A DNA stretch of 64,000 nt, taken from positions 311,566 through 375,565 of the forward strand of contig NZ_LMDI01000012.1 in assembly GCF_001425785.1 (NCBI RefSeq), written 5' to 3'. Both the position numbers and the translations under genes were made by a program. The first letter of the stretch is position 1, and each line of letters begins with the position of its first letter. Shown piece by piece: positions 17,944-26,732 of this stretch. The notes beneath the pieces were generated by a model that ran no database searches, had not been told where the DNA came from, and saw only the letters and a list, made by a program, of their open reading frames with translations. The stretch is from Rhizobacter sp. Root1221. Its GTDB lineage: Bacteria; Pseudomonadota; Gammaproteobacteria; Burkholderiales; Burkholderiaceae_C.

Positions 17944-20166
17944 ATGACCAACGAACGCCACACCGTCGCTGCCGCCAGCGACGCGCCGGATGCCCCCGAG
18001 CGCCGGCTGCTGCTGCGGGGCCTGAGCACGGTGCCCCTGTTGACGACGCTGGCGGCCTGCGGCGGTGGTGGCGGTGGGGTGGCAAGCGAGACCGGGACCG
18101 GGGCCAGCACCTCCTCCGACACCGCGGAGGGAACGGCCCTCCTCGAAGAAGCCAAGCCGGCTGCGGCTGGCACGAGTGCCCGCACCTTCGCCCACCCCGG
18201 CCTGCTGCATACCGAGGCCGACTTCACCCGCATGCGCGACAAGATCGCCAAGGGCGAGCAGCCCTGGGCCGATGCCTGGGGGGCGCTCACGCGCAGTGGC
18301 CGCGCCCAGCTCGGCCGGGCCCCCACGCCGCTCGAGACCGTGATCCGCGGCGGCACCGGTGAGAACCACCGTGCGATGGTCGAGGACATGCAGCGCGCCT
18401 ACCAGTTCGCGCTGCGCTGGAAGGTCTCGGGCGACACCGCCTACGCCGACCTGGCGGTGACCTACCTGAACGCCTGGTCCTCGACCATGAAGGTGCTGAC
18501 CGGCAACAACGACCAGATTCTCGCCGCGGGCCTCTATGGCTACCAGTGGGCCAACGCCGGCGAGATCATGCGCACCTACCCGGGGTGGGCCGCCGCCGAC
18601 CTCGCGCGCTTCCAGAAGATGCTGGTGGATCTCTTCTATCCGTGGATCAGCGGCTTCCTGGTCAACCACGCCGGCTCGAAGATCACCAACCACTGGGCCA
18701 ACTGGGACCTGCAGGCGATCTGCGGCATCCTGGCCATCGGCATCTTCTGCGACCGCGCCGACCTCTACGCCGAAGCCATCGCCTACTACAAGACCGGGCG
18801 CGGCAACGGTTCGCTGCCGCACGCCGTCCACTACGTGCACCCCGGCCACATGGGCCAATGGCAGGAGAGCCCGCGCGACATGGGCCACACCACGCTGGGC
18901 ATCTCGCTCGGCAGCATGTTGAGCGAGATGGCCTGGAACCAGGGGGACGACCTCTATGGCCTGTGGAACAACCGCCTGCTCGCCGGGGCGGAGTATGTGG
19001 CCAAGGCCAACCTGAGCGATGCCTCGGGCGTGCGCTACATCGTGCCGTTCACACCGTACTCCACCAACAAGGGCACGTTCACGGCCGCGGCCACCGACGG
19101 TCCGAATGCACGCCCCGCCTGGGAAGCGATCTACAACCACTACGCCAACCGCAAGGGCCTCTCCACGCCCTACGTCGCCCGGATCGCGGCGTCGTTGCGG
19201 CCCGAGAAGCTGGATTGGGTCGGTGACGAACCCGGGTTCGGCACGCTGCCCTACAGCCGCGACCCCTACAAGGACCTGATCGCGCCGAGCGGGTTGGCCG
19301 CCAACGTCATCGCCGGCCGCGTGGTGCTGTCCTGGTGGGGCAGTGCGCGGGCGAGCAGCTACAACGTCAAGCGCGGCAGCTCGGCCAGCGGCCCGTTCTC
19401 CACCATCGCCACGGTCACCGACCCGCGCACCCATGAGGACAACCCCGGTGCGGGGGCCTGGTACTACGTCGTCACGTCGGTCGGGGACGCCGGCGAGAGC
19501 CAGCCCTCGAGCGTGGCACGTGCCGCCACGTCGCCAGAGCTGCTGGGGCTGTGGCCGCTGAATGCCGGGAGCGGCACGGCCGCCACCGACACCACGAGCC
19601 GGGCGCGGCACGGCACGCTGGCCGGCGGGGCGCGCTGGGGCACCGGCCGCAATGGTGGCAACGCCCTGTTGCTGGACACGAAGGGCGCGCACGTGGCGCT
19701 GCCGGCCGACGCGCTGGCCCAGGTCTCCGACTTCACGATCGCCGTGTGGGTGTACTGGAGCGCGGCCGCGACCAACACGCGCATCTTCGACTTCGGCACG
19801 AGCGACATCGCCTACATGGCGTTGATCCCGCGCGACTCGGGCGGCAAGCTGCGGTTCACCGCCACGCGGAGCCAGTTCTACGGCGAGCAGAACGTTGTCT
19901 CGACCGAGGCGCTGCCCACCGGGCGCTGGGTGCACGTGACGGTCAAGCTGTCGGGCACCGTCGGCAAGCTCTACGTGGACGGCGTGCAGGTCGGCGAGGG
20001 CAGCGGCATCGTCGTCACGCCGTACCAGCTCGGCAACACACCCAACGCCTGGCTCGGCCGTTCACAGTACGGCGCCGACCCCAGCTTCAACGGGCAGCTG
20101 CAGGACCTGCGCATCTACAACGGCGCGCTGGGTGACGCCGAGATCGCTGCGCTCGCCAAGGCCTGA
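17944..20166 (+). CDS. Alginate lyase-family lipoprotein with LamG-like C-terminal domain
   Basis: A 740-residue exported protein; AAGGAG precedes the ATG. A Tat/Sec-like leader (RRLLLRGLSTVPLLTTL) ends in a lipobox LAAC at about residue 39, followed by a Gly/Ser-rich linker. Residues about 80-440 resemble the alginate lyase (PF05426) toroid: FAHPGLLHTEADFTRMRDKI, the active-site-like GSKITNHWANWDLQA and QWQESPRDMGHTTLGISLG. Residues about 445-525 look like a fibronectin type III module and about 530-735 like a concanavalin/LamG domain (LLGLWPLNAGSGTAATD, LYVDGVQVG, LQDLRIYNGAL). It probably degrades or binds an acidic polysaccharide at the cell surface; the substrate may not be alginate. Confidence 0.8.
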   Translation: MTNERHTVAAASDAPDAPERRLLLRGLSTVPLLTTLAACGGGGGGVASETGTGASTSSDTAEGTALLEEAKPAAAGTSARTFAHPGLLHTEADFTRMRDKIAKGEQPWADAWGALTRSGRAQLGRAPTPLETVIRGGTGENHRAMVEDMQRAYQFALRWKVSGDTAYADLAVTYLNAWSSTMKVLTGNNDQILAAGLYGYQWANAGEIMRTYPGWAAADLARFQKMLVDLFYPWISGFLVNHAGSKITNHWANWDLQAICGILAIGIFCDRADLYAEAIAYYKTGRGNGSLPHAVHYVHPGHMGQWQESPRDMGHTTLGISLGSMLSEMAWNQGDDLYGLWNNRLLAGAEYVAKANLSDASGVRYIVPFTPYSTNKGTFTAAATDGPNARPAWEAIYNHYANRKGLSTPYVARIAASLRPEKLDWVGDEPGFGTLPYSRDPYKDLIAPSGLAANVIAGRVVLSWWGSARASSYNVKRGSSASGPFSTIATVTDPRTHEDNPGAGAWYYVVTSVGDAGESQPSSVARAATSPELLGLWPLNAGSGTAATDTTSRARHGTLAGGARWGTGRNGGNALLLDTKGAHVALPADALAQVSDFTIAVWVYWSAAATNTRIFDFGTSDIAYMALIPRDSGGKLRFTATRSQFYGEQNVVSTEALPTGRWVHVTVKLSGTVGKLYVDGVQVGEGSGIVVTPYQLGNTPNAWLGRSQYGADPSFNGQLQDLRIYNGALGDAEIAALAKA

Positions 20167-20181
20167 AGGCGGCCGCACCAC

Positions 20182-20205
20182 CCCGTCACCCGGGCGGGTG
20201 ACGGG
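20182..20205. terminator. Candidate terminator between convergent genes
   Basis: A perfect 10-bp stem (CCCGTCACCC / GGGTGACGGG) with a 4-nt loop, midway between the stop codons at 20166 and 20242. There is no T-run, so it may only help termination or protect the 3' ends. Confidence 0.55.
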
Positions 20206-20241
20206 AATCCATGTCGGATCAGCCTGACGGCAGGCAGGGCC

Positions 20242-21342
20242 TCAACGCTGGAAGCGGCCGTCCGGCCCCACGATCGAGAGGTCGGCGTAGTCGAGGCCCG
20301 TGTGGTCGGTGGGGCTGAAGGTCAGCTCCAGGCCGCCCAGGTCGTAGTGGTTGATCGTTTCCAGCGCGCGGCGCAGCTTGTCGCGCGTGGGTTGCGGGCT
20401 CGCGCGGCGCAGGCCTTCCACAAGCACCTTGGCCGACACGTACCCCTCGATCACGCTGGGGGTCAGTTCCACCTTCGCGGCCTTGGCGAGTTCCATGGCC
20501 TCCTTCACCAGGGGGGACGCGATGGAACGCTCGTACGGGAACACCTGGCTCACGATCACGCCGCGGGCCACGGGGCCCAGGTCCTTGATGAAGCCGGACG
20601 ACGCGTTGTTCGACAGCGTGACCATCTGCGCCCGCGAGCCGGCAGCGCGCAGCGCCTTCATGCCGTCCACCACCGCGGTGCCCGAGCCGATGAACATCAC
20701 GGCCTGCGGGTCGGTGGCGACGATCTTCGGCATGATGGGGCCGAAGTCGGGTTTGCTGCGGTCGTACTTCTCGAGCGCGAGCGGCTGCTTGTTGACGGCG
20801 GTGAGGCCCTTGAGCGCACCACCAACGGCGTCGGTACCGAACGAGTCGTCCACGTGCACGATGGCGATGCGGTCCACGCCGATGAGGCTCAGGTGGGCGA
20901 TGGCCCGTTCGGCTTCACGCCGGTAGGGGGCCCGCACGTTGAATAACCAGGGGTGCACCGGGTTGTGCAGCACCATCGAGCCGGTGCACGGCCCCACGAG
21001 CGGCACCTTGTGCTCGGCCAGCAGCGGCATGATTGCTTGCGAGTGCGGCGTGCCGCGGTTCAGGAACAGCGCGATCACCCCCTGGTCGATCAGCTGGCGG
21101 GCGTTGTCGGCCGCCAGCTTCGGATCGAACTTGTCGTCGAGAGAGATCAGCTGGATCTTCTCGCCATGGACACCGCCGCGGGCGTTGACGGCGTCGAAGT
21201 AGAGCTTGGCGCCCTGGTTGGCATCGAGCACGCTGGCCGACACGGCGCCGGTCTGCCCGGCAGTCTGCCCGATGCGGATGTCCGCCCACGCGGGGCCCGA
21301 CACGACGGCCCAGAGGGCTGCGCACAACGCAAATTTTTTCAT
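20242..21342 (-). CDS. Branched-chain amino acid-type ABC transporter substrate-binding protein
   Basis: A 366-residue periplasmic protein of the Peripla_BP_6 (LivJ-like) family. Signal peptide MKKFALCAALWAVVSGPAWA, then IRIGQTAGQTGAVSASV, a typical first strand and helix, VNARGGVHGEKIQLISLDD, and ALFLNRGTPHSQAIMPLL. The start at 21342 gives a standard signal peptide; an in-frame ATG at 21393 would add unrelated residues. No permease or ATPase genes are nearby, so it is an orphan receptor whose ligand cannot be told from sequence. Confidence 0.85.
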   Translation of the reverse strand: MKKFALCAALWAVVSGPAWADIRIGQTAGQTGAVSASVLDANQGAKLYFDAVNARGGVHGEKIQLISLDDKFDPKLAADNARQLIDQGVIALFLNRGTPHSQAIMPLLAEHKVPLVGPCTGSMVLHNPVHPWLFNVRAPYRREAERAIAHLSLIGVDRIAIVHVDDSFGTDAVGGALKGLTAVNKQPLALEKYDRSKPDFGPIMPKIVATDPQAVMFIGSGTAVVDGMKALRAAGSRAQMVTLSNNASSGFIKDLGPVARGVIVSQVFPYERSIASPLVKEAMELAKAAKVELTPSVIEGYVSAKVLVEGLRRASPQPTRDKLRRALETINHYDLGGLELTFSPTDHTGLDYADLSIVGPDGRFQR

Positions 21343-21380
21343 ATGGCGATTCACCGCGGAGCGGCGCTGCTGTGACGAAC

Positions 21381-21491
21381 TGTGAAGCACCATACCTGAT
21401 CAGCAAGGCCCTCGCCTGGGAGGTCGGCCGGCATGGGATCCGCGTCAGTACCGTGTTCAAGTCAGGCCGGTTCGCCATGAAGGGCGGCTGA
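21381..21491 (+). pseudogene. C-terminal remnant of a short-chain dehydrogenase (SDR)
   Basis: One frame reads YLISKALAWEVGRHGIRVSTV and stops at TGA 21489-21491. The spacing Y-x3-K followed by a helix and HGIRVxTV is the catalytic helix and following strand of classical SDR enzymes. The Rossmann half and the rest of the protein are absent, so this is a fragment of about 35 codons. It lies between the receptor gene and tRNA-Phe, just beyond the tRNA 3' end. Confidence 0.45.
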
Positions 21492-21509
21492 TCGACGAGC
21501 GGATGTAGA

Positions 21510-21541
21510 AAAGCCCCGGGCACTTGCGTGCACGGGGCTTT
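21510..21541 (-). terminator. Terminator of the tRNA-Phe transcript
   Basis: A 9-bp stem (AAAGCCCCG / CGGGGCTTT) extended inside by GCAC/GTGC around a TTGC loop, ending in T on both strands. It starts 12 nt beyond the 3' end of the tRNA. Confidence 0.8.
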
Positions 21542-21553
21542 CTATGACGATCT

Positions 21554-21629
21554 TGGTGGCCAAGGGCGGAATCGAACCACCGACACGCGGATTTTCAATC
21601 CGCTGCTCTACCAACTGAGCTACTTGGCC
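21554..21629 (-). tRNA. tRNA-Phe (GAA)
   Basis: A 76-nt cloverleaf on the minus strand. The acceptor arms GGCCAAG and CTTGGCC pair perfectly, the D-arm GCTCAGTTGGTAGAGC and T-arm GGTGGTTCGATTCCGCC are standard, and the anticodon loop TTGAAAA gives anticodon GAA. CCA is encoded. Confidence 0.97.
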
Positions 21630-21654
21630 AAGAGCCTGAGAGTATAGCCTGTTT

Positions 21655-22356
21655 TCAGAGCCCGCCGCTACGTTTGTTGCGAGAGAGATCCACGCCCAGT
21701 TGCTTGAGCTTGCGGTAGAGGTGCGTGCGCTCGAGGCCGGTCTTCTCGGCCACCCGGGTCATGCTGCCGTTTTCCTTCGACAGGTGGAACTCGAAGTAGC
21801 TTTTCTCGAAGGCGTCGCGGGCCTCACGCAGCGGGCGGTCGAGTTCGAACACCTGCTCGCTCTGGGGGCCGATGGGCAGCGTGGACAGCGGCAGCGAGTT
21901 GGCGGGGGCCAGCGCGGATTCGATGGTCACCAGGCCATCGAGCCGGGTGGTGAGGGGTTGCGGGCTGGCCGGGCCGGGTTGCGGACGCGGTGCGGGCTTG
22001 GCGAGCGCCTGCTCCACGGCGCGCAGCAGCTTCTGCAGCGTGATCGGTTTCTCGAGGAACGCGACGGCGCCCACCTTCGTGGCCTCCACGGCGGTGTCGA
22101 TGGTGCCGTGGCCCGACATCATGATCACGGGCATCGTGAGCAGCGACGTGGCGCCCCACTCCTTCAACAGCGTGATGCCGTCGACATCGGGCATCCAGAT
22201 GTCCAGCAGCACGAGGTCGGGACGCACCCGTTCCCGGCAGGCCCGGGCCTGCGCTGCGTTTTCCGCCAGCTCGACGCTGTGACCCTCGTCGGTCAGGATC
22301 TCCGAAAGCAGGGCGCGGATGCCCAGTTCGTCATCAACAACAAGAATGGTGGCCAT
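21655..22356 (-). CDS. NtrX-like response regulator without AAA+ domain
   Basis: A 233-residue two-domain regulator. The receiver domain covers residues 1-120 with acidic pocket VVDDE (residues 6-10), phospho-acceptor Asp52 in LVLLDIWMP, and the later MMSGHG and FLEKP. After a Pro-rich linker comes a Fis-type helix-turn-helix at the C-terminus (MTRVAEKTGLERTHLYRKLKQLGVD). The sigma-54 activation domain found in full NtrX is absent, a known arrangement in this group of betaproteobacteria. It lies 21 nt after the histidine kinase gene and forms a two-component system with it. Confidence 0.88.
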   Translation of the reverse strand: MATILVVDDELGIRALLSEILTDEGHSVELAENAAQARACRERVRPDLVLLDIWMPDVDGITLLKEWGATSLLTMPVIMMSGHGTIDTAVEATKVGAVAFLEKPITLQKLLRAVEQALAKPAPRPQPGPASPQPLTTRLDGLVTIESALAPANSLPLSTLPIGPQSEQVFELDRPLREARDAFEKSYFEFHLSKENGSMTRVAEKTGLERTHLYRKLKQLGVDLSRNKRSGGL

Positions 22357-22377
22357 GGGTCCTCGGTGCGCCCGGCA

Positions 22378-24642
22378 TCAAGCGGTTGCAGGGACAGCGG
22401 AGGGGCTGTCTGCCGGCGCCAATTTTGAAAATGATATCGAAACTTGGGCACCGGCAATACCCTGCCCTCCTTCGGCGTCCGCCGGGAGGTTGGCCAGGCG
22501 GATGCGTGCCCCGTGTTCGTCGACGATCTTCTTGACCACCGCGAGGCCCAGGCCCGTGCCTTTGCTCTTCGTGGTGACGTAGGGTTCGAATGCGCGTTTC
22601 AGCACTTTTTCGGGGAACCCCGGCCCATTGTCCAGCACTTGCAGCCGCACGGCCCGCAACTCGCCCTGTTCGTTGCGTGCCACCTCGGTGCGCAGGCGCA
22701 CGTGGCCGTCGGGCTGGTCGGTGACGGCGTCGAGGGCGTTCTGCACGAGATTGTGGATCACCTGCCGCAGCTGGGTGGTGTCGCCCACGATGGGGGGCAG
22801 GCCGGCGGTCAGCTCGGCCTTCAGGCGCCCCGATTCCTGCGCGGTGGCGTAGAGCCCGAGCACCTCGCTCGCCAGCGCGTTCAGGTCGAGCGACTGCAGG
22901 CGTGCCGACGGCAGCCGCGCGTAGTCGCGGAACTCGTTGACGAGTGTCTTCATCGCCTGCACCTGGTTCACGATGGTGCCTACCGACCGCACGAGCATCG
23001 CCTGGTCGGTGCCTTCGAGCTTTGATTCCAGCTTGTGCTGCAGGCGCTCGGCCGACAGCTGGATGGGGGTGAGCGGGTTCTTGATCTCGTGCGCCAGGCG
23101 CCGCGCCACCTCGCTCCAGGCCTCGGCGCGCTGGGCAGACACCACCTCGGTGATGTCGTCGAACACCATCAGGCGGCCCGCATGGGGCATGGCCGCACCG
23201 CGCACGAGCAGCGTCACCTTGTCGCGCTCCATCGCGTTGGCCGACCCGGTCTGCAGGTCGAAGGCGTCCTGCCAGTGGTCGCGTTCGCCCGCCTCCGGGC
23301 TCGTGCGGTGCAGGTCGAAGCGCTGTTGCACGGCATTCGCGAATTCCTCGAGGCCGGGCACGTCACCGAGCGGCCGGCCTCGGTACGCCGACAACGGGAG
23401 CCGCAGGATGCGCGTGGCGCCCGGGTTCACGGTGTCGATGCGGCCGTCTTTGTCGAACACGATGACACCGGCCGTCAGGTTGTCCAGGATGGTCTGCAGG
23501 TTCGTGCGCGCGGCCTCGAGCTGCGACAGGCTGCGCTGCACGAGTGACCGGGCATCCGACAGCTGACCGGTCATGTCGGCGAACGAACGCGTGAGGCCGC
23601 TCAGTTCGTCGGTGGCGGCCAGCACCTGTTTCGGGGTCAGGTCGCCGCGGGACACCTGTCGCACGCCATCGGCCAGCACGAGCAGTGGCCGCGCCAGCTG
23701 GTTGCCGAGCGTGACGGCCAGCAGCAGCGCGCCGAACACCGCGAGGATCAGCGTGAGTGTCAGCGTGCCGATGTACATGCGCCGCAGGCCGTTGCGCGCG
23801 AGCGCGCGGGCCTGGTACTCGCGGTACGCCGCCTGCACCGACAGCGCGTTGGCCACCACCTGGCTCGGCAGCAGCTGGGTGACCATCAGGAAGCGGTCCT
23901 GGGCGTTCAGCGAAAAGCTGCTGTTGGGCATGTGCGCCAGTGCGCGGATGCGCGCCTCGTTCGACCCGCTCGGGTTGTCTTCGTCGAGCCCTTCGAGCTG
24001 GCCCACCACCCGGGCGCTGCGCGCCTGCCGCATCTGCGCGGTGGACGGGCGCTCGGGCGCGAAGCGGGCCGTGCGGCCGGTGGTGGCAAGCACCTGGCCG
24101 CTCGGCCCCAGCAGGGTCACCTCCTGGGCCGACAGTTGTTCGCGCAGCCGCTCCAGCGCGATGGGCTGGATGGCCTGGCCGGCGTCACCGAGGCGTTCGG
24201 CCGCCAGGCGGGTCTTGGCGGCGAGTTCGTTCACCTGGGTGTCGAGTGTGCCGCGGCCGAGGCTCAGGCCGGCTTCGAGGGCCCCTTCCACCTTCAGGTC
24301 GAACCAGGTCTCGATGCTGCGCGCCACGAACTGGTACGACACCGTGTAGATCAGCAACCCGGGCAACACCCCCACCATCGCGAACACGAGGGCCAGCCGC
24401 ATCAGCAGCCGGCTGCCGAACTTGCCGCGCCGCACCCGCATCAGCAGGCGCACGCCGGCGATGCCGATCACGAGCATCAGCAACCCGGCCACGATCACGT
24501 TGACCCAGAACAGCCAGACGTAGTGGTGCTCGTAGAGGCCGCGGCTGTTCGTGGCGAGGGACAGCAGGAACACGAGGACCAGGCCGGTGCCGATGACGGC
24601 CACCAACGAAATGATCCACGCCCAGCGGGAGGCTTTGCTCAT
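22378..24642 (-). CDS. NtrY-like sensor histidine kinase
   Basis: A 754-residue membrane kinase. Several N-terminal transmembrane segments (about residues 8-115) and one near residue 300 enclose a periplasmic sensor region. A HAMP segment (NQLARPLLVLADGVRQVSRGD) follows, then a PAS domain (about 385-480), the phospho-acceptor helix ARRLAHEIKNPLTPIQ with His near residue 520, and the ATPase domain with N box HNLVQNALDAV, G1 DNGPG and G2 GTGLGL. Located between the DUF4390 gene and its cognate regulator. In related bacteria this pair acts on nitrogen or redox control; the signal is not visible in the sequence. Confidence 0.88.
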   Translation of the reverse strand: MSKASRWAWIISLVAVIGTGLVLVFLLSLATNSRGLYEHHYVWLFWVNVIVAGLLMLVIGIAGVRLLMRVRRGKFGSRLLMRLALVFAMVGVLPGLLIYTVSYQFVARSIETWFDLKVEGALEAGLSLGRGTLDTQVNELAAKTRLAAERLGDAGQAIQPIALERLREQLSAQEVTLLGPSGQVLATTGRTARFAPERPSTAQMRQARSARVVGQLEGLDEDNPSGSNEARIRALAHMPNSSFSLNAQDRFLMVTQLLPSQVVANALSVQAAYREYQARALARNGLRRMYIGTLTLTLILAVFGALLLAVTLGNQLARPLLVLADGVRQVSRGDLTPKQVLAATDELSGLTRSFADMTGQLSDARSLVQRSLSQLEAARTNLQTILDNLTAGVIVFDKDGRIDTVNPGATRILRLPLSAYRGRPLGDVPGLEEFANAVQQRFDLHRTSPEAGERDHWQDAFDLQTGSANAMERDKVTLLVRGAAMPHAGRLMVFDDITEVVSAQRAEAWSEVARRLAHEIKNPLTPIQLSAERLQHKLESKLEGTDQAMLVRSVGTIVNQVQAMKTLVNEFRDYARLPSARLQSLDLNALASEVLGLYATAQESGRLKAELTAGLPPIVGDTTQLRQVIHNLVQNALDAVTDQPDGHVRLRTEVARNEQGELRAVRLQVLDNGPGFPEKVLKRAFEPYVTTKSKGTGLGLAVVKKIVDEHGARIRLANLPADAEGGQGIAGAQVSISFSKLAPADSPSAVPATA

Positions 24643-24664
24643 GGTCGGACGGACACGCGCCGGT

Positions 24665-25273
24665 TCAGTTCAACCGGCGCGACCGTTCGGCACGCAACGA
24701 CCAGTCGGCCTGGCCGCCGATGCCGATCTGCATGGGGCGGGGCATCTGGCTGGTGTCGAGGGCGTAGCGGAACTCGACGTAGTGGCCATCGCCATCGAGC
24801 TGCGACGGCTCGGCGATCTTCCAGTTCACCGAACTGCTGAGCGACGCCAGCGCGTCGGCCAGGTTGTCGTGGTTCTGGTTCAGGCCGCCGAACGTGACGC
24901 GGTACTTGCGCGTGAGCGGCTGGTAGGCGAGCCGCCAGGTGCGGACGGCTTCGTTCACCCGTTTGTCGCGCCAGTACCAGCGGTCGCGGAACACCGCGGC
25001 CTCGGCCACGAACACGAGCGGCACGCCCTTTTGCAGCGCGTCCTCGACGGAACGGGGCAACTCGAACTTGGCCGAGAACGTGAGCTGCAGCCCTTCGTCG
25101 GTGCGCACCAGCTCGAACGCGGTGAGGTTGACCCCGTCGGCCCGCACCGGCCCGGCCATCAACAGGGCCAGCGCGCACAACAACGCCAGCACGGCCGCGC
25201 GCAGCCCGCCCGTCCGGTGCGGTGCGCCGTGGCGGAACCCGATTGATGGAAGGGGCCAGTGGATCCGGAGCAC
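24665..25273 (-). CDS. DUF4390 family exported protein
   Basis: A 202-residue protein. A hydrophobic stretch at about residues 25-44 (VLALLCALALLMAGPVRA) looks like a signal peptide after a longish basic N-terminus, so the true start may be a little downstream. The body matches DUF4390: LTFSAKFELPRSVEDALQKGVPLVF, RDRWYWRDK and YQPLTRKYRVTFGGL. The function is unknown. It is 10 nt from rsmB upstream and 22 nt from the NtrY-like gene downstream, an arrangement conserved in Burkholderiales. Confidence 0.82.
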   Translation of the reverse strand: MLRIHWPLPSIGFRHGAPHRTGGLRAAVLALLCALALLMAGPVRADGVNLTAFELVRTDEGLQLTFSAKFELPRSVEDALQKGVPLVFVAEAAVFRDRWYWRDKRVNEAVRTWRLAYQPLTRKYRVTFGGLNQNHDNLADALASLSSSVNWKIAEPSQLDGDGHYVEFRYALDTSQMPRPMQIGIGGQADWSLRAERSRRLN

Positions 25274-25282
25274 GCGGCAGGG

Positions 25283-26608
25283 TCAGGGCAAGGGTTTGGT
25301 CAGCAGGGCGTAATAGAAACCGTCGGGCGACGCCCCGGCATCGGGCGCGTCTTCCACGGCACGATTGTCGGGCCCCGGCAGCAGATGACCGGGAGAAGGT
25401 GGCCGGCCCACAAGGCTGAGCCCGCCCTGGCGTTGCAAAAAAGCGTCGATTCCGGCGTCGCCCTCGGCCCGGAACACCGAACAAGTGCAGTAGACGAGGC
25501 GGCCGCCCGGTTTCAGCAGTGGCCACAGCGCGTCGAGCATCGCAGCCTGGGTCTCGGCCAGCGCCGGGATGTCCGTGGGGCGGCGGAGCCATCGCACGTC
25601 GGGGTGGCGGCGCACGATGCCCGAGGCGCTGCACGGGGCGTCCAGCAGGATGGCGTCGAACGCCTGGCCGTCCCACCAGGTGTCGGGTTGCCGGGCGTCC
25701 GCCGCCGCGGTGCGGGCGACAAGGCCAAGGCGGTGCAGCGTGTCGTCCACCCGGCGCAGCCGGTCGGCATCGCTGTCGAGGGCCAGCACGTCGAGGTCGG
25801 CCAGCTCGAGCAGGTGGGCGGTCTTGCCACCGGGGGCGGCGCAGGCGTCGAGCACCCGGGCCCCCGGGGGCAGCCCTCCACCGAGCAGCAGCGGGGCGGC
25901 CAACTGGGCGGCGGCGTCCTGCACCGACACGTCGCCGTCGGCGAAACCGGGCAGGTCCGACACGGGCGCAGGCCGGCCGAGGCGAACGGCATGCGGACCC
26001 ACCACCGTGCCCTCGAGCCCCGCGGCCGCGAGGCGCGCCACGTACGCCTGCGGCGTGGTGCGGCGGGCGTTGACCCGCAGTGTCATCGGCGGGTGGTCGT
26101 TGTCGGCCTCGAGCACGCCGCGCCACGCGCTGGGCCAGTCGGCGCGCAACCGGTCGATCCACCAGCGCGGGTGGTTCAGCGCAGCCACCGGGTCGGCCTG
26201 CACCGCGGCCACGACGGTGTCGCGGTCGCGCAGGAACCGGCGCAGCACCGCGTTGATGAACGGGGCGCTGGCCCGGGCGGTCTGCTTGGCCGCCTCGACG
26301 GCCTGGTTGACCAGGGTGTGCGGGGCGTAGCGGGCGCCGGTGTCGTCGCCGGGCCACAGCAGCGCCAGCGCCGTGGTGAGGAGCGCGTCGACGTTGGGGG
26401 CGGGCGCCTTGGGCGCGAGGTGCTGGCGCGCGGCCTGCGCGCCGCCCAGGCGCCGCAGCACCTGGAACGCGAGGGCCTGGGTGCCGGGCCGGGCCGCGGG
26501 CGGGCAGCGGTCGAGCACGTCGTTGAGCGACCGGCCGGCACGCACCGCCTGCAGCGCGGCAGCGGTGTGGACCAGCAGGGTCGAGAGGGGCAAGGAAGGC
26601 GTGTTCAC
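25283..26608 (-). CDS. rsmB: 16S rRNA (cytosine-967-C5) methyltransferase RsmB
   Basis: A 441-residue enzyme. The NusB-like RNA-binding domain covers about residues 8-150, then the S-adenosylmethionine-dependent methyltransferase fold: DACAAPGGKTAHLLE near residue 255, DAPCSASGIVRRHPD near residue 324 and the catalytic YCTCS near residue 372. The two cysteines of PCS and CTC are those used by m5C methyltransferases. First gene of the four-gene run rsmB - DUF4390 - kinase - regulator. Divergent from folE across a GC-rich 124-bp region. Confidence 0.92.
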   Translation of the reverse strand: MNTPSLPLSTLLVHTAAALQAVRAGRSLNDVLDRCPPAARPGTQALAFQVLRRLGGAQAARQHLAPKAPAPNVDALLTTALALLWPGDDTGARYAPHTLVNQAVEAAKQTARASAPFINAVLRRFLRDRDTVVAAVQADPVAALNHPRWWIDRLRADWPSAWRGVLEADNDHPPMTLRVNARRTTPQAYVARLAAAGLEGTVVGPHAVRLGRPAPVSDLPGFADGDVSVQDAAAQLAAPLLLGGGLPPGARVLDACAAPGGKTAHLLELADLDVLALDSDADRLRRVDDTLHRLGLVARTAAADARQPDTWWDGQAFDAILLDAPCSASGIVRRHPDVRWLRRPTDIPALAETQAAMLDALWPLLKPGGRLVYCTCSVFRAEGDAGIDAFLQRQGGLSLVGRPPSPGHLLPGPDNRAVEDAPDAGASPDGFYYALLTKPLP

Positions 26609-26732
26609 CCACCGAGTCTATCGGCCCGGACCCGGGGGCCCGGGGCGGCAGAAAGAAGAGCCCGGGACCCCGGCGGGCACGGGCGCGCCGGGGCGGTCAC
26701 AATCTGGACTTCAGAAGTAAGAGGATCGAGCC

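Noticed and set aside
17788-19935. Long minus-strand frame of 715 codons opposite the alginate lyase-type gene
   Set aside because: Same shadow composition, no ribosome site or known domain, and the plus strand holds a lipoprotein with recognisable domains.
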